From contig SVGY01000001.1 of assembly GCA_015056145.1 (NCBI GenBank), positions 434,001-498,000 on the forward strand: a stretch of 64,000 bases of DNA, given 5' to 3'. This DNA comes from Clostridiales bacterium. GTDB lineage: Bacteria; Bacillota; Clostridia; Christensenellales; Aristaeellaceae. The notes beneath the pieces are model-generated. The model was not told where the DNA came from, did not search any database, and saw only the letters and a list, made by a program, of their open reading frames with translations. The first letter of the stretch is position 1; each line of letters starts with the position of its first letter. The position numbers were made by a program, and so were the translations under genes. This document shows, piece after piece, positions 42,022-51,504 of this stretch.

Positions 42022-44649
42022 TTATGGTGCCAGCATGTTGCCGGCGGGGAATATCACGTCGGTGGTTCTCAGGGTCTTCTGGTCCATATACCAGCCGATA
42101 AACTCACGGGCAGCCATACCGGCTTCGCCTCCCGAGAAACCGCTGGGTATGAACACAACCACGGCGATTTCAGGTTTTACAGTAGTTACCGGCGTGCCCC
42201 CCTCTTTATAGCCCTCGGACCCGTAGGGGGCAAGGCAAACGAACCAGGCGTTGTTTTCCAGGTCGATGGTGGTAACCTCGGCCGTTCCTGTTTTTGCACA
42301 GATGTCATCTTTGTAAGCCCAGCCCCGGAAGTACTTTTCTGCGGTACCGGAATCGTCAACTACGCCCTTCATTCCTTCCAGGATATAGGCCAGATAGGTG
42401 GGGGTTTTGTCAGAATCCTGATTGAAATCGTGTATCAGGGTAGGATTGCGTTCACTGATGATATCGCCCTCGGGGGAGGTGATGGAGTCCACCAGCATCA
42501 GGTTATATACATAGCCACCGTTGCCCAGGGCAGCTACATAGCGGCTGACTGCGGCCGGCGTAACCACCGTAATGGACTGCCCGATGGCCACCTGTATGGT
42601 CTGGCCACCGCCCCACTTGATATCGTTGAGGTAGTTGTATGTATCGCCAATGACGGCTTGCAGATAAACCATCTCACGGCTCATGTTCAATTCTTCCATC
42701 AGGATGGGGCGCATATACTGCAGCCAGTCACCCTGATTGGTGTTCACAGCCATGTCCATCAGTCGCTTCACGCAACGGTTCAGGCGGTCGTCATCGTAGG
42801 TGATATTGCGGCTGGCGCCCTGGTTGCGCAGATGCTTCTTGATGGAGTTGAACACGATGATGGGAACAGCCGTGTCCTGGCTTGCTTCGTCCATGGCCTT
42901 GTCCGGATCATACAGGCTGGTTTGGCAGCCTACAACGCTTCTTTCCTCGCCGGGCAGGTCTACGCCGGTTTTGCTGGTAAGGCCGAAGTCCGCTGCGTAC
43001 TGATACATGCGGGTTTCGCCAAGGCGGCTGCCCAGGGTGTAGAAGAAGAAGTTGCAGCTGTGGGAAAGGCCTTCTACCACCGTCTGGTACTGATGCTTGT
43101 ATCGCTGGGATTCAGAGATCCAGCATTTAGGTGCAGTGGACTGGTCGGTGGTATAGAGCATGAAGTAGCCGCCGTCGGAGATGGTTTCGTCGGTATAGAG
43201 TTCGCCCTCGATGAGTGCGCCCAGAGAGGACACCATCTTGAAAATGGAACCGGGAGTGCCTCGGGCGTGGATGTTGTAGTTCATCAGCACGTTTCGGCTG
43301 TCCATAAGGATCTCCTGGCTTTCCGGGCCGGCGGCAGACAAGGCGTTGAGATCGAAGGTGGGATAATTGGCCATGGCCAGAACCCGTCCCTCCATATCCA
43401 CAACCATCATTGCCGCACGTTCGGCCAACGCAAGAGGATACTTGACCCAGTTGCGGTTTTCAATATCCACCTTGTTGGATTCAAGCCAGTTGTTGTCCAT
43501 CAGCTTGCCCTCCTGCACCGAACGGGTGGAGGCCACGTTTTCCGCAAGGGCACGCTCGGCCTGCTGCTGATAACTGGCGATGATGGTAAGCTTTACATTG
43601 TTGCCGTCTTCGGGCTCGGTATAGCTGAGCTCACGGGTGATCTTGCCCACACGGTCACGCTCTACCACACGGTAGCCCTGGCGGAGGTCGCTGTTCTGGG
43701 TCAGCCAGTCTTCCATGGAGGCTTCCACACCGTCCACGCCGATGGTATCGCTGTACTGGTAGCCCTTCTGCTTCAGCTCTGCCCACTTGGTGGCGGAGGG
43801 AATAGATCCCATGTAGCCGATGACCTGTGCGGCCAATGTGCTTCTGGGATACACTCGCTTGGTACCGATGGCCACTTCCATGCCCGGAAGCGTCATGGAA
43901 CGGGTTTCGATTTCGATAACCGTCACATAGGGAACATCCTTGGCAATAACGATGGGCTGGGAGTTGAACAGGTTCATCTGCATTTCCGAGTAAACCGCCA
44001 TAACTTTCAGCATGGTTTCCTCGTCCATGTAGACCCGGCTTTCCAGCTCCGTCTCTTCCAAAACGCCGATATCCTCATCCGTATAGATGCGGAAACGGGA
44101 TTTCAGCTTGGTCATGGCATCTGCGGCGGTAGGCACGCTGGTTACGGTAAAATAGTTGTTGCTGCGCCACTGGTTTTCACGAGTCTGCAGCACGCTTTCG
44201 CTTACGCCCGTACCAAAGTGGAATTCCCACTCGCCGCTGTTTTCGTTGCGGCGGATAACGAAATCCACATCCAGCTCGTTGCCGTTGCGCTCGATGATCT
44301 CCACGGTTTCCATGATGGATACCGTAAACTCACGGTACTGGCTCTTGCTGTTCTGGCTGGCGTCACGGTAGAAGGTTACGTTGTAGATAGGGTCGTCCTT
44401 TGCCATGATAACGGCGTCAGCGTCCGTGATCATACCACGGCTGCCACGCAGCACCACGGTGGTGGTACGGCGGCTTTCCGCCTTTTCGCCATATGTCTCG
44501 CTGGATTTGAGCTGCAGGTCGACAAGGCCTGAAAACAGATAGGCAAACATACCCAGAATGACCAGTGTCATAACCAGATAGCGTGTATTCATATTATAGG
44601 TCTTTTCCCGCTGCGGGCCTCTGCGGATCCGCAATCTTCTTCTGGGCAT
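42022..44649 (-). CDS. mrdA: Penicillin-binding protein 2, elongation-specific transpeptidase
   Basis: The 875-residue class B PBP has a cytoplasmic tail, one membrane helix (about 24-45), a large pedestal domain and a C-terminal transpeptidase with SIFK (Ser468), SCN (531-533) and KTG (786-788). It crosslinks side-wall peptidoglycan with RodA. At 875 residues it is longer than E. coli PBP2 (about 630), mostly through the pedestal and a roughly 100-residue insert after the SxN motif. The position after mreBCD confirms an elongation role. Confidence 0.94.
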   Translation of the reverse strand: MPRRRLRIRRGPQREKTYNMNTRYLVMTLVILGMFAYLFSGLVDLQLKSSETYGEKAESRRTTTVVLRGSRGMITDADAVIMAKDDPIYNVTFYRDASQNSKSQYREFTVSIMETVEIIERNGNELDVDFVIRRNENSGEWEFHFGTGVSESVLQTRENQWRSNNYFTVTSVPTAADAMTKLKSRFRIYTDEDIGVLEETELESRVYMDEETMLKVMAVYSEMQMNLFNSQPIVIAKDVPYVTVIEIETRSMTLPGMEVAIGTKRVYPRSTLAAQVIGYMGSIPSATKWAELKQKGYQYSDTIGVDGVEASMEDWLTQNSDLRQGYRVVERDRVGKITRELSYTEPEDGNNVKLTIIASYQQQAERALAENVASTRSVQEGKLMDNNWLESNKVDIENRNWVKYPLALAERAAMMVVDMEGRVLAMANYPTFDLNALSAAGPESQEILMDSRNVLMNYNIHARGTPGSIFKMVSSLGALIEGELYTDETISDGGYFMLYTTDQSTAPKCWISESQRYKHQYQTVVEGLSHSCNFFFYTLGSRLGETRMYQYAADFGLTSKTGVDLPGEERSVVGCQTSLYDPDKAMDEASQDTAVPIIVFNSIKKHLRNQGASRNITYDDDRLNRCVKRLMDMAVNTNQGDWLQYMRPILMEELNMSREMVYLQAVIGDTYNYLNDIKWGGGQTIQVAIGQSITVVTPAAVSRYVAALGNGGYVYNLMLVDSITSPEGDIISERNPTLIHDFNQDSDKTPTYLAYILEGMKGVVDDSGTAEKYFRGWAYKDDICAKTGTAEVTTIDLENNAWFVCLAPYGSEGYKEGGTPVTTVKPEIAVVVFIPSGFSGGEAGMAAREFIGWYMDQKTLRTTDVIFPAGNMLAP

Positions 44650-44674
44650 ATCATCGCCTCCTTTCTCAGAATGA

Positions 44675-45220
44675 TCAACGAGCTTTTTTCAGTTTGTAGG
44701 TTCCAAGCCACCAGCGGGTGGGAAACTGCAGCACCGCAGACAGCAGCGTGGTATAACCCACATCGATAAGGGCCCGGCTCCAATGCCCTCTGTCCAGCTC
44801 CACGCCGGTGAGGTAGATGTACAACAGGTGAATCCCTTCAAAGATGAGAATGCTCACAAGCGCAGCCAGCGGCGTACGGATATGCGCATTGATCTGCTTG
44901 CCTTGTTTGCCCTGGGTGCGCTCTTCCTCGATCTTTCTTTCAGATTTGTCAGAGAAGGCAAGTGCAGCCAGCATGGCGGCCACAGGGTACAGGAGCAGGT
45001 TGATGTAATCCAGGCTGGGAACCATGATCTCCGTGCAATAGCCGATGGTCATAGCCATTACAAAGGTGTACTTCCTGCCCAGGGCCACCGTAACAATGGA
45101 AACCAGCGCCAGGGCGATGTTGGGAGCCACATCCTTTATGGCGATATAGTCTGCCGCCGTCACCTGCAGAAGATAGGCAAGCAGTGTCAGAAGAATAAAC
45201 TTGAGTATTTTCCCCAGCAC
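44675..45220 (-). CDS. mreD: Rod-shape determining protein MreD
   Basis: The 181-residue membrane protein has five or six hydrophobic segments and matches MreD by topology, by N-terminal pattern (LLTLLAYLLQVTAADYIAIKDVAPN) and by its place between mreC and mrdA. It belongs to the elongasome. The start is a GTG, three bases after the mreC stop. A Lys/Glu-rich loop (KSERKIEEERTQGKQGK) is a little longer than usual. Confidence 0.88.
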   Translation of the reverse strand: MLGKILKFILLTLLAYLLQVTAADYIAIKDVAPNIALALVSIVTVALGRKYTFVMAMTIGYCTEIMVPSLDYINLLLYPVAAMLAALAFSDKSERKIEEERTQGKQGKQINAHIRTPLAALVSILIFEGIHLLYIYLTGVELDRGHWSRALIDVGYTTLLSAVLQFPTRWWLGTYKLKKAR

Positions 45221-45223
45221 TTC

Positions 45224-46477
45224 TTAGTCCTCCTCTACGGTAAAGTCCATGGGAGGGGGCGTAGGCGTGGGCGTTGCGGTAGGCGCAAGGGTGAAATCGA
45301 AGGAATTGTTGGTCTGTGCGCCTTCGGGCAACTGGTACTCCAGATTTCCGTTGGGGGTTACAGAGGGCGCAGGCGTATCCGTGAGGAGTCCTTCGGCAGT
45401 GGGGCTTGCATCAGGCTCCAGCGTGGGCTCCGGCGAGGGAGTAAGGGTAGGAGCAAGCTGATAGAAATCGCTGCCGATCTGGATGGTGGGCACAGGCATG
45501 ACCGTATCCAGCGGCACATAGCCCAGCTCGTCGTTGCTGGAGGCACGTTCCTCCACATCCTCCGCAATGGCCTGATAACGCCATACGATAACGTATTCCA
45601 CATGCTGGAAGTCTGCCAGGGGTTCCACAACGATGTACTGCTTGTTGCTTTCCATGCCACGGGTACTTTCCCTGACGGTGCCGATGGGGATTCCCTTGGG
45701 GAAGGATTTGCTCACGCCGCCATCATTGATAAGGTCGCCAACACCGGAGGTGACCACCATATCGCCCGGGCGGGGCAGGTGATCCTCGGGCAGATAATAC
45801 ATGCGGCACATGGGCTCGCCGTTGACGCCCAGCGTGCCACGGACGGTGCCCTGGTCACGGGAGGAAGTAATCAGGCCTGCAATGCTGGCCTCACTGTCAA
45901 TAATGGTACGGACAGAAGCGCTGTTGGGCTTGACGTTGTAGGTGTAGCCGATAAGTGCATTATCCACCGTAACGGCCATGTAGTTCTGCACGCCGTCGTT
46001 GGAACCCTTGTTGATGACGAATACCGAGAAGTAGTTGCCCGGATCCTTGCCCACAACGGTGGCTACCAGCGGATTCATACTGTCGTTAATGCTGATATCG
46101 TCGTAGAGGGTTTCGTATACGTTCAGCTTGTGCTGCAGTTCATCCGCCAGCATGGCCTGATAGGTCAGCTGCTCGTTTTCCTGCCTGAGAGTATTATACT
46201 CCAATTCAAGCCGGGAGCGTAGTTTCAGATTGTAAAAATAGTTGTCTATCCAGTTGACTACCTTCTGGAAGCCGTTCTGGATGGGGGTCAGAATACGGGA
46301 GACCAGCTTTTCGGGGCCGGCGGTGGTATCGTTGCCGTTAATCAGCACCAGCAGGTGCATACCAGCAAAAAACAGCAGGATCAACACAATAATGATAACC
46401 ACGGTGTTTCGGAAAAACTTTCTTCCACGACCGCTCGTACTTCTTTTCCGTTCGGTTTTGGGTGTTTTTATGTTCAT
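45224..46477 (-). CDS. mreC: Rod-shape determining protein MreC with Pro/Thr-rich tail
   Basis: The 417-residue product has a cytoplasmic basic end, one membrane helix (about 26-48), a coiled coil (about 85-120) and the MreC beta-barrel core (VVGKDPGNYFSVFVINKGS, GVGDLINDGGVSKSFPKGIPIG). It scaffolds PBP2 and RodA outside the membrane. After residue 330 it carries an unusual low-complexity tail rich in Pro, Thr, Ser and Glu (TLTPSPEPTLEPDASPT), probably extending into the wall. Confidence 0.93.
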   Translation of the reverse strand: MNIKTPKTERKRSTSGRGRKFFRNTVVIIIVLILLFFAGMHLLVLINGNDTTAGPEKLVSRILTPIQNGFQKVVNWIDNYFYNLKLRSRLELEYNTLRQENEQLTYQAMLADELQHKLNVYETLYDDISINDSMNPLVATVVGKDPGNYFSVFVINKGSNDGVQNYMAVTVDNALIGYTYNVKPNSASVRTIIDSEASIAGLITSSRDQGTVRGTLGVNGEPMCRMYYLPEDHLPRPGDMVVTSGVGDLINDGGVSKSFPKGIPIGTVRESTRGMESNKQYIVVEPLADFQHVEYVIVWRYQAIAEDVEERASSNDELGYVPLDTVMPVPTIQIGSDFYQLAPTLTPSPEPTLEPDASPTAEGLLTDTPAPSVTPNGNLEYQLPEGAQTNNSFDFTLAPTATPTPTPPPMDFTVEED

Positions 46478-46500
46478 TGCCTACCCTCCAAGTAACCGTG

Positions 46501-47529
46501 TCAGGCCTCCTTGAGGAAGCTGGTTCTGCCAAGCTGCTCCAGCAGGTCGAGGTTTTCAATGATGTAACCGAGGCCAAGAGCGGCACAGTCCATGGGTTCC
46601 CGGGCCAGAAGCACCCGGATGCCCAGTTCGCTGGCGATCATCTGATCCATGCCGTAGAGCAGCGAGCCGCCGCCGGTCAGATAAATGCCGTTGTGCATTA
46701 CGTCGGACGCCAGTTCCGGGGGCGTGCGTTCCAGCACCCACTTAATGGCCCGGACGATGGCCTGGCAGGGTTCCCGGATGGCCTGATAGATCTGGGTGGA
46801 GTTGATCTCGGAAGTTTCCGGCAAGGTAGTGACCACATTTTTGCCACGGATGCGGGCACGGCGTTCTCCCTGCAGGGGCAGCGCAGCGCCAAGATCCAGC
46901 TTGATCTCCTCGGCAGTGCGTTCGCCGATGCCCAGGTCGAATTCACGGCGGATATATGCAGCAATGGCTTCGTCCATTTTGCTTCCGCCCACACGGATGG
47001 AGTGGCTGATTACCACGCCGCCAAGGCTTACCACAGCTACGTCCGTGGTGCCGCCGCCGATATCCACCACCATGCTGCCGTTGGGCTCAAACACAGGAAG
47101 GCCGCAGCCAAGTGCCGAAAGAAAGGGTTTTTCCACAAGGAATACCTTCCTGCCGCCGGCATAGCGGGCCACTTCACCCACAGCGCGCCGCTCAATGGCG
47201 GATATGGAAGAAGGATAGCTCACAAACAGTCTGGGGCCGACGATATAGCTGACACCGATAGCCTTGCGGATAAAGGACTCGATCATGACTTCCGTCAGGT
47301 CAAAATCCACAATAACGCCTTCCTGCATGGGACGGGCAGCGATAAAGCCTTCAGCAGTACGGCCCATCATAATTCGGGCGTCGTCGCCAACGGCAGCTGC
47401 CCGGCGCTCGTTGCCTGCCTCCACAAGGGTGATGGTGGGTTCGTTGATGACGATGCCCTTATGCTTTACATAAATCTGCGTATTGCAGGTGCCAAGATCG
47501 ATTCCAAGGTCACGGGCGATAAATCCCAT
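46501..47529 (-). CDS. mreB: Rod-shape determining protein MreB (actin-like)
   Basis: The 342-residue protein has the actin-fold signatures: DLGIDLGTCNTQIYVKHKGI, VDIGGGTTDVAVVSLGG and YLTGGGSLLYGMDQMI. It polymerises under the membrane and guides elongation. The length is normal for MreB. It follows maf and precedes mreC by 23 bases. Mbl is a close paralogue, but no second copy is in the window. Confidence 0.96.
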   Translation of the reverse strand: MGFIARDLGIDLGTCNTQIYVKHKGIVINEPTITLVEAGNERRAAAVGDDARIMMGRTAEGFIAARPMQEGVIVDFDLTEVMIESFIRKAIGVSYIVGPRLFVSYPSSISAIERRAVGEVARYAGGRKVFLVEKPFLSALGCGLPVFEPNGSMVVDIGGGTTDVAVVSLGGVVISHSIRVGGSKMDEAIAAYIRREFDLGIGERTAEEIKLDLGAALPLQGERRARIRGKNVVTTLPETSEINSTQIYQAIREPCQAIVRAIKWVLERTPPELASDVMHNGIYLTGGGSLLYGMDQMIASELGIRVLLAREPMDCAALGLGYIIENLDLLEQLGRTSFLKEA

Positions 47530-47568
47530 TATTTCACATCCATTCCGGAGCCTGCTCGCTCCTGGTTC

Positions 47569-48156
47569 TTATACTTTGAAAAAAAGCTTCACTCCGGCAT
47601 TTTCAAGGAACCGTGCCACGGTTTCCATGGGCATGCCCACCACGTTGGAAGGGCTGCCGGTGATGCGGGTCACAAAGGCTCCAGCCCGGCCCTGCACGGC
47701 ATAAGCGCCGGCCTTGTCCATGGGCTCGCCGGTATCCACATAGCGGCGGATGTTATCCTCGTTGAGGGAGGCAAACTCTACATCCGTCAGGCATACTTCT
47801 TCCTGCACCGTTCCGTCAGGACTGATGAGACACACGCCCGTCGCCACCTGATTGACCCGGCCGCTGAGCAGCTTCAGCATCCGGCAGGCCTCTGCTTTGT
47901 CCGCAGGTTTTCCAAGCACCTGTCCCTCTACGCTTACCAGCGTATCCGCTGCCAATACCAGTCTGCCCGGCATTCTTGCAAGAACTTCTTCCGCCTTCCT
48001 GCGTGCCAGGATTTTTACACGCTGCGGGCCGTCGCCCAAAACGTCATCCTCGGGGGCAAGGGACGGAACCACCTCAAAGGGCACGCCCATCTGAACCATC
48101 ATTTCCTGCCTTCTGGGCGATGCGGAAGCCAAAATAACCGGAATCCGTTCGTTCAT
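47569..48156 (-). CDS. maf: Maf-family nucleotide pyrophosphatase
   Basis: The 195-residue product shows the Maf motifs VILASASPRRQEMM, VLAADTLVSVEG and KAGAYAVQGRAGAFV. The family hydrolyses dTTP, UTP and modified nucleotides and has been tied to septum control. The ATG at 48156 lies 11 bases after GAGGAGG; the TTG at 48180 in the track overlaps that site. It opens the mre operon, as in Bacillus. Confidence 0.92.
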   Translation of the reverse strand: MNERIPVILASASPRRQEMMVQMGVPFEVVPSLAPEDDVLGDGPQRVKILARRKAEEVLARMPGRLVLAADTLVSVEGQVLGKPADKAEACRMLKLLSGRVNQVATGVCLISPDGTVQEEVCLTDVEFASLNEDNIRRYVDTGEPMDKAGAYAVQGRAGAFVTRITGSPSNVVGMPMETVARFLENAGVKLFFKV

Positions 48157-48205
48157 TCTGCCCAATGCCTCCTCACACAAGCATGAAAACCCATTTTAAC
48201 AACTT

Positions 48206-48233
48206 ATTATACCATATTTTCCATGCAAAGCAA
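48206..48233 (-). promoter_or_regulatory. Promoter of the maf-mre-mrdA-minD-rodA operon
   Basis: On the minus strand TTGCTT and TATAAT are separated by 16 bases, 50 bases before maf. Confidence 0.75.
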
Positions 48234-48271
48234 ACCATAGCGGAAATATTTACAAGCCGGGTTTTTTCACG

Positions 48272-48298
48272 AAAAAATGCGACCTCTCAGGGTCGCAT
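48272..48298 (-). terminator. Terminator of the Cys-rich gene
   Basis: On the minus strand ATGCGACC pairs with GGTCGCAT and runs into six T, 20 bases after the stop at 48318. Confidence 0.9.
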
Positions 48299-48317
48299 CA
48301 TGCGTTTATTCCATGAT

Positions 48318-48923
48318 TTACCAGTCTTCCTCCGACAGATTGAACTCTTCATCCATTTCTATTCCGAAATTGTCGCCGGCGCAGTCCAGCAATTCGCCCC
48401 GGAAGGAATCGAAATCGTCGTATTCTCCGTCCGCAAGCCCGTTCCGATAATGATTCAGCAGGCTCTGTGCAGGAGTTTCCCCTTCTTCATCCTCGTAAAG
48501 GAGCGATTCCAGAAGCTCTGCTGCCTGTTCCTCCGTAAAGTGGCTCAGGTACTTGTCCAGCAAAGGCAGATACTGATCCGCACCCTCGTGCTCGGCGGAG
48601 AATTCCTCCGGACGCATGCAGTGAGCGCAGCCCAGCTCCGGAAACTTGCTCATATCAAAGTTTTCCAGTAGATATTCCAGCGGATAGTCCAGCACCCGTC
48701 CGTCCTGAGGGCATTTCCACGAGGCGTCCCCATCGTTGTTCAGCCGGAAGAATACCGGTTGCTGCCCTTCTTCCAGTCGGGACTGTTCCGATGTCAACGT
48801 TTCCTCCCTGCTGCACACAGCACAACGGTAGGTCAGGGTATCTTCCTCAAGATCCACAGCGCATGGCAGCATCCAGCCGCCGCAGGGGCAGGTATAAGCA
48901 TCCTTCAACAAATAGTCAGCCAT
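48318..48923 (-). CDS. Hypothetical Cys-rich acidic protein with zinc-ribbon pairs
   Basis: I do not recognise the 201-residue product. Its N-terminal half has pairs C12-C14, C34-C37 and C99-C102 plus C21 and C71, a zinc-ribbon or CpXC-like arrangement. The C-terminal half is acidic and helical (FTEEQAAELLESLLYEDEEGE), ending in NLSEEDW. It is monocistronic with its own promoter and terminator, diverging from the oxidoreductase operon. The ATG at 48923 follows AAAGGAG and replaces the GTG of the track. Confidence 0.65.
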   Translation of the reverse strand: MADYLLKDAYTCPCGGWMLPCAVDLEEDTLTYRCAVCSREETLTSEQSRLEEGQQPVFFRLNNDGDASWKCPQDGRVLDYPLEYLLENFDMSKFPELGCAHCMRPEEFSAEHEGADQYLPLLDKYLSHFTEEQAAELLESLLYEDEEGETPAQSLLNHYRNGLADGEYDDFDSFRGELLDCAGDNFGIEMDEEFNLSEEDW

Positions 48924-48982
48924 AAGCACACTCCTTTTTTCAGTTATCCGTCCTCTCCCATGGAGGATTAAGTTTATAGCAT

Positions 48983-49012
48983 ATTATATCACAGAAGCGC
49001 CTCTGCCTTCAA
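48983..49012 (-). promoter_or_regulatory. Promoter of the Cys-rich gene
   Basis: On the minus strand TTGAAG and TATAAT are separated by 18 bases, with TG before the -10. Confidence 0.65.
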
Positions 49013-49058
49013 GCACCGAAAAATGCAAAGGTGGAACAATCCGAACCCTTTCCCTTTC

Positions 49059-49086
49059 TTGACTTTGGAAAATCAGCCTGTATAAT
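49059..49086 (+). promoter_or_regulatory. Promoter of the 2-oxoacid oxidoreductase operon
   Basis: TTGACT and TATAAT are separated by 16 bases, 51 bases before the ferredoxin subunit start. Confidence 0.8.
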
Positions 49087-49136
49087 ATATAAGATCCTGT
49101 TTTTATAGACGGAACTCTTACTTAGGAGGTGCGGAT

Positions 49137-49343
49137 ATGGCAAACGCAATTGTTAACGAGGACGTCTGCAAGGGTTGCGGCCTGTGCATCGACGCATGCC
49201 CCAAAAAGATCATGGAGATCGACCATAGCCATTTGAACCGCAAGGGATATCATCCTGCACACTGCGCAAAGCCCGAAGAATGCATCGGCTGCGCTTTCTG
49301 TGCCACCATGTGTCCCGACGTGGCCATCACCGTGGAAAAATGA
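49137..49343 (+). CDS. 2-oxoacid:ferredoxin oxidoreductase, ferredoxin-like delta subunit
   Basis: The 68-residue protein has two 4Fe-4S motifs, CKGCGLCIDACP and CIGCAFCATMCP. It passes electrons from the catalytic subunits to ferredoxin. It begins a four-gene operon in the order delta-alpha-beta-gamma, with the site AGGAGGTGCGG. The family includes Kor, Vor and Ior types; which 2-oxoacid is used cannot be told from this subunit. Confidence 0.93.
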   Translation: MANAIVNEDVCKGCGLCIDACPKKIMEIDHSHLNRKGYHPAHCAKPEECIGCAFCATMCPDVAITVEK

Positions 49344-49381
49344 CCGGCTTTTGCAGGTTTGGAAAGAAGGAATAGCATACC

Positions 49382-50752
49382 ATGAAAAAACTTATGAAGG
49401 GTAACGAGGCCATTGCCGAGGCGGCAATCCAGGCCGGATGCCGGTTCTTCTTCGGCTACCCCATCACTCCCCAGAATCAGATCCCCGAATACATGTCAAA
49501 GCGCATGCCTCAGGTAGGCGGCTGCTTCCTCCAGTCCGAAAGCGAAGTGGCTGCCATCAACATGGTGTACGGCGCAGGTGGCGCAGGTGCCCGTGTTATG
49601 ACCAGCTCCTCCAGCCCCGGAATCAGCCTCAAGCAGGAAGGTATCAGCTACATCGTTGGTGCCGAGGTTCCCTGCGTTATCGTCAATATGGTTCGTGGCG
49701 GCCCCGGTCTTGGCAGCATTCAGCCTGCTCAGAGCGACTACTATCAGGCCACCCGTGGCGGCGGACATGGCGACTACCGTATGTGCGTGCTGGCTCCCAG
49801 CTCCGTGCAGGAAGCCGTTGACCTTACCCAGGAAGCCTTTGATATTGCGGACCGTTACCGCAACCCCGTTATGGTTCTTGGCGACGGTCTCATCGGCCAG
49901 ATGATGGAACCTGTGGATATGGATCTGTGCAAGGATCGCAAGCCTGCCGAGGACCTTACCGAAAAGACCTGGGCTGCTACCGGCCACGTTGCCACCGAAG
50001 AAGCTCCCCGTGCCATCATCAACAGCCTGTACATTCAGCCTGACGTGCTGGAGAAGCATTGCCAGAAGCTGCAGGCAAAATACGATGCCATCGAAGCCGC
50101 CGAATGCCGCTGGCAGGAGGAAGAAACCGAAGATGCCGAGATCGTCATCGTTGCTTACGGCACCACCAGCCGTATCTGCCGCAGCGCCATGCGCAAGCTG
50201 CGCAAGGAAGGCATCCGTGTGGGTATGATTCGTCCCATCACTCTTTGGCCCTTCCCTGAGGCCGCTATCCGTGCCACCCTGAAAACCGCCCGTCAGTATC
50301 TGTGCGTGGAAATGAGCATGGGCCAGATGATCGACGATGTGCGCCTCGCCATCAACGGCGAACGCCCTGTGGACTTCTACGGCCGTACCGGCGGCATGGT
50401 TCCCACCGTTAACGAGATCGTCGAAAAAATCCGTGCCATGTACGAAAACGATCCGCTTCACAAGGCCACAAAGGGCGTGACCGAGGCTATGGATGCCGTC
50501 GGCAGCGCTTTTGACAAAATGGGACAGAAGATCGGCAAGGCCGTTTCCGATGCCGAGCTGGACAAAAAGGCTGATTCCTTCCGTCAGCAGGCCTCTCAGA
50601 TGGTGGATCGCACTGCCAGCAGCATCGCCAAGGGCGTAGATGCCGTAGCCGATACCCTCGGCAAGGCTTTCAGCTCCATCTTTGGCGGCGGCCAGAAGGC
50701 TCAGGAGACCACTAAGGCTCCCGCAGAAAACAACGAAGGAGGCGAGCAGTAA
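49382..50752 (+). CDS. 2-oxoacid:ferredoxin oxidoreductase alpha subunit with extra helical tail
   Basis: The first about 354 residues are the alpha subunit of the KorA/VorB type ([25 protein letters not shown]-like N terminus, [26 protein letters not shown], and the [22 protein letters not shown]-type domain). Residues 355-456 are an unusual Ala/Lys/Asp-rich amphipathic helix region ([38 protein letters not shown]). The enzyme decarboxylates 2-oxoacids to acyl-CoA with reduction of ferredoxin. The tail is not part of the family core and may bind membrane or a partner. Confidence 0.92.
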   Translation: MKKLMKGNEAIAEAAIQAGCRFFFGYPITPQNQIPEYMSKRMPQVGGCFLQSESEVAAINMVYGAGGAGARVMTSSSSPGISLKQEGISYIVGAEVPCVIVNMVRGGPGLGSIQPAQSDYYQATRGGGHGDYRMCVLAPSSVQEAVDLTQEAFDIADRYRNPVMVLGDGLIGQMMEPVDMDLCKDRKPAEDLTEKTWAATGHVATEEAPRAIINSLYIQPDVLEKHCQKLQAKYDAIEAAECRWQEEETEDAEIVIVAYGTTSRICRSAMRKLRKEGIRVGMIRPITLWPFPEAAIRATLKTARQYLCVEMSMGQMIDDVRLAINGERPVDFYGRTGGMVPTVNEIVEKIRAMYENDPLHKATKGVTEAMDAVGSAFDKMGQKIGKAVSDAELDKKADSFRQQASQMVDRTASSIAKGVDAVADTLGKAFSSIFGGGQKAQETTKAPAENNEGGEQ

Positions 50753-51504
50753 TGGCAACCGTATTCAAAAAGACCGGCATGCTCACCGATAAGCCCTTCC
50801 ACTATTGCCCCGGCTGCACCCACGGTATCATCCACCGCATCACTGCCGAGGCCATGGAAGAACTGGGCATCGGCGAAACCGCCATCGGCGTTGCTCCTGT
50901 TGGTTGCGCTGTTTTCGCATACGATTATTTTAACTGCGACATGATGGAGGCCGCTCACGGTCGTGCTCCTGCTGTTGCCACCGGCATCAAGCGTGTGCAT
51001 CCCGACAAGGCCGTATTCACCTACCAGGGCGACGGCGACCTCGCTTCCATTGGCGCTGCGGAAATCGTTCATGCTGCTACCCGTGGCGAGAAGATCACCG
51101 TCATCTTTGTCAACAATGCTATTTATGGCATGACCGGTGGCCAGATGGCTCCCACCACTCTGCCCGGCCAGGTGACCACCACCAGCCCTTATGGACGTGA
51201 CACCAATCACTGCGGCTTCCCCGTGCACGTCAGCGAGATGCTGGCTACCCTCAACGGTCCCGCTTACATTGAGCGGGTAAGCGTTCACGATGTTGCCCAT
51301 GTGAAGAAGGCCAAAGCCGCCATCAAGAAGGCTTTCCAGATGCAAATGGAAGGCAAGGGCTTCTCCCTCATCGAAGTCATTTCCTCCTGCCCCACCAACT
51401 GGGGCAAGACCCCCAAGGAAGCCCTGGAGTGGGTCAAGAGCGACATGCTGCCCAACTATCCCCTTGGCGTATACAAGGATATCACTGCCGGAGGTGACGA
51501 GTAA
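50752..51504 (+). CDS. 2-oxoacid:ferredoxin oxidoreductase beta subunit (thiamine-PP binding)
   Basis: The 250-residue protein has the thiamine-PP motif [20 protein letters not shown] ending with [16 protein letters not shown], and the [13 protein letters not shown] cluster seen in Kor/Vor beta subunits. It binds the cofactor that attacks the 2-oxoacid. Its start overlaps the alpha stop by one base (TAATG) behind GGAGGCGAGC. A branched-chain or 2-oxoglutarate substrate is most likely. Confidence 0.94.
   Translation: MATVFKKTGMLTDKPFHYCPGCTHGIIHRITAEAMEELGIGETAIGVAPVGCAVFAYDYFNCDMMEAAHGRAPAVATGIKRVHPDKAVFTYQGDGDLASIGAAEIVHAATRGEKITVIFVNNAIYGMTGGQMAPTTLPGQVTTTSPYGRDTNHCGFPVHVSEMLATLNGPAYIERVSVHDVAHVKKAKAAIKKAFQMQMEGKGFSLIEVISSCPTNWGKTPKEALEWVKSDMLPNYPLGVYKDITAGGDE

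Noticed and set aside
42430-44532. 700-codon plus-strand ORF opposite mrdA
   Set aside because: Antisense shadow of PBP2, whose SxxK, SxN and KTG motifs are intact.
49496-50758. 420-codon minus-strand ORF opposite the oxidoreductase alpha gene
   Set aside because: Antisense shadow; the plus strand has the family motifs and coupled start/stop overlaps.
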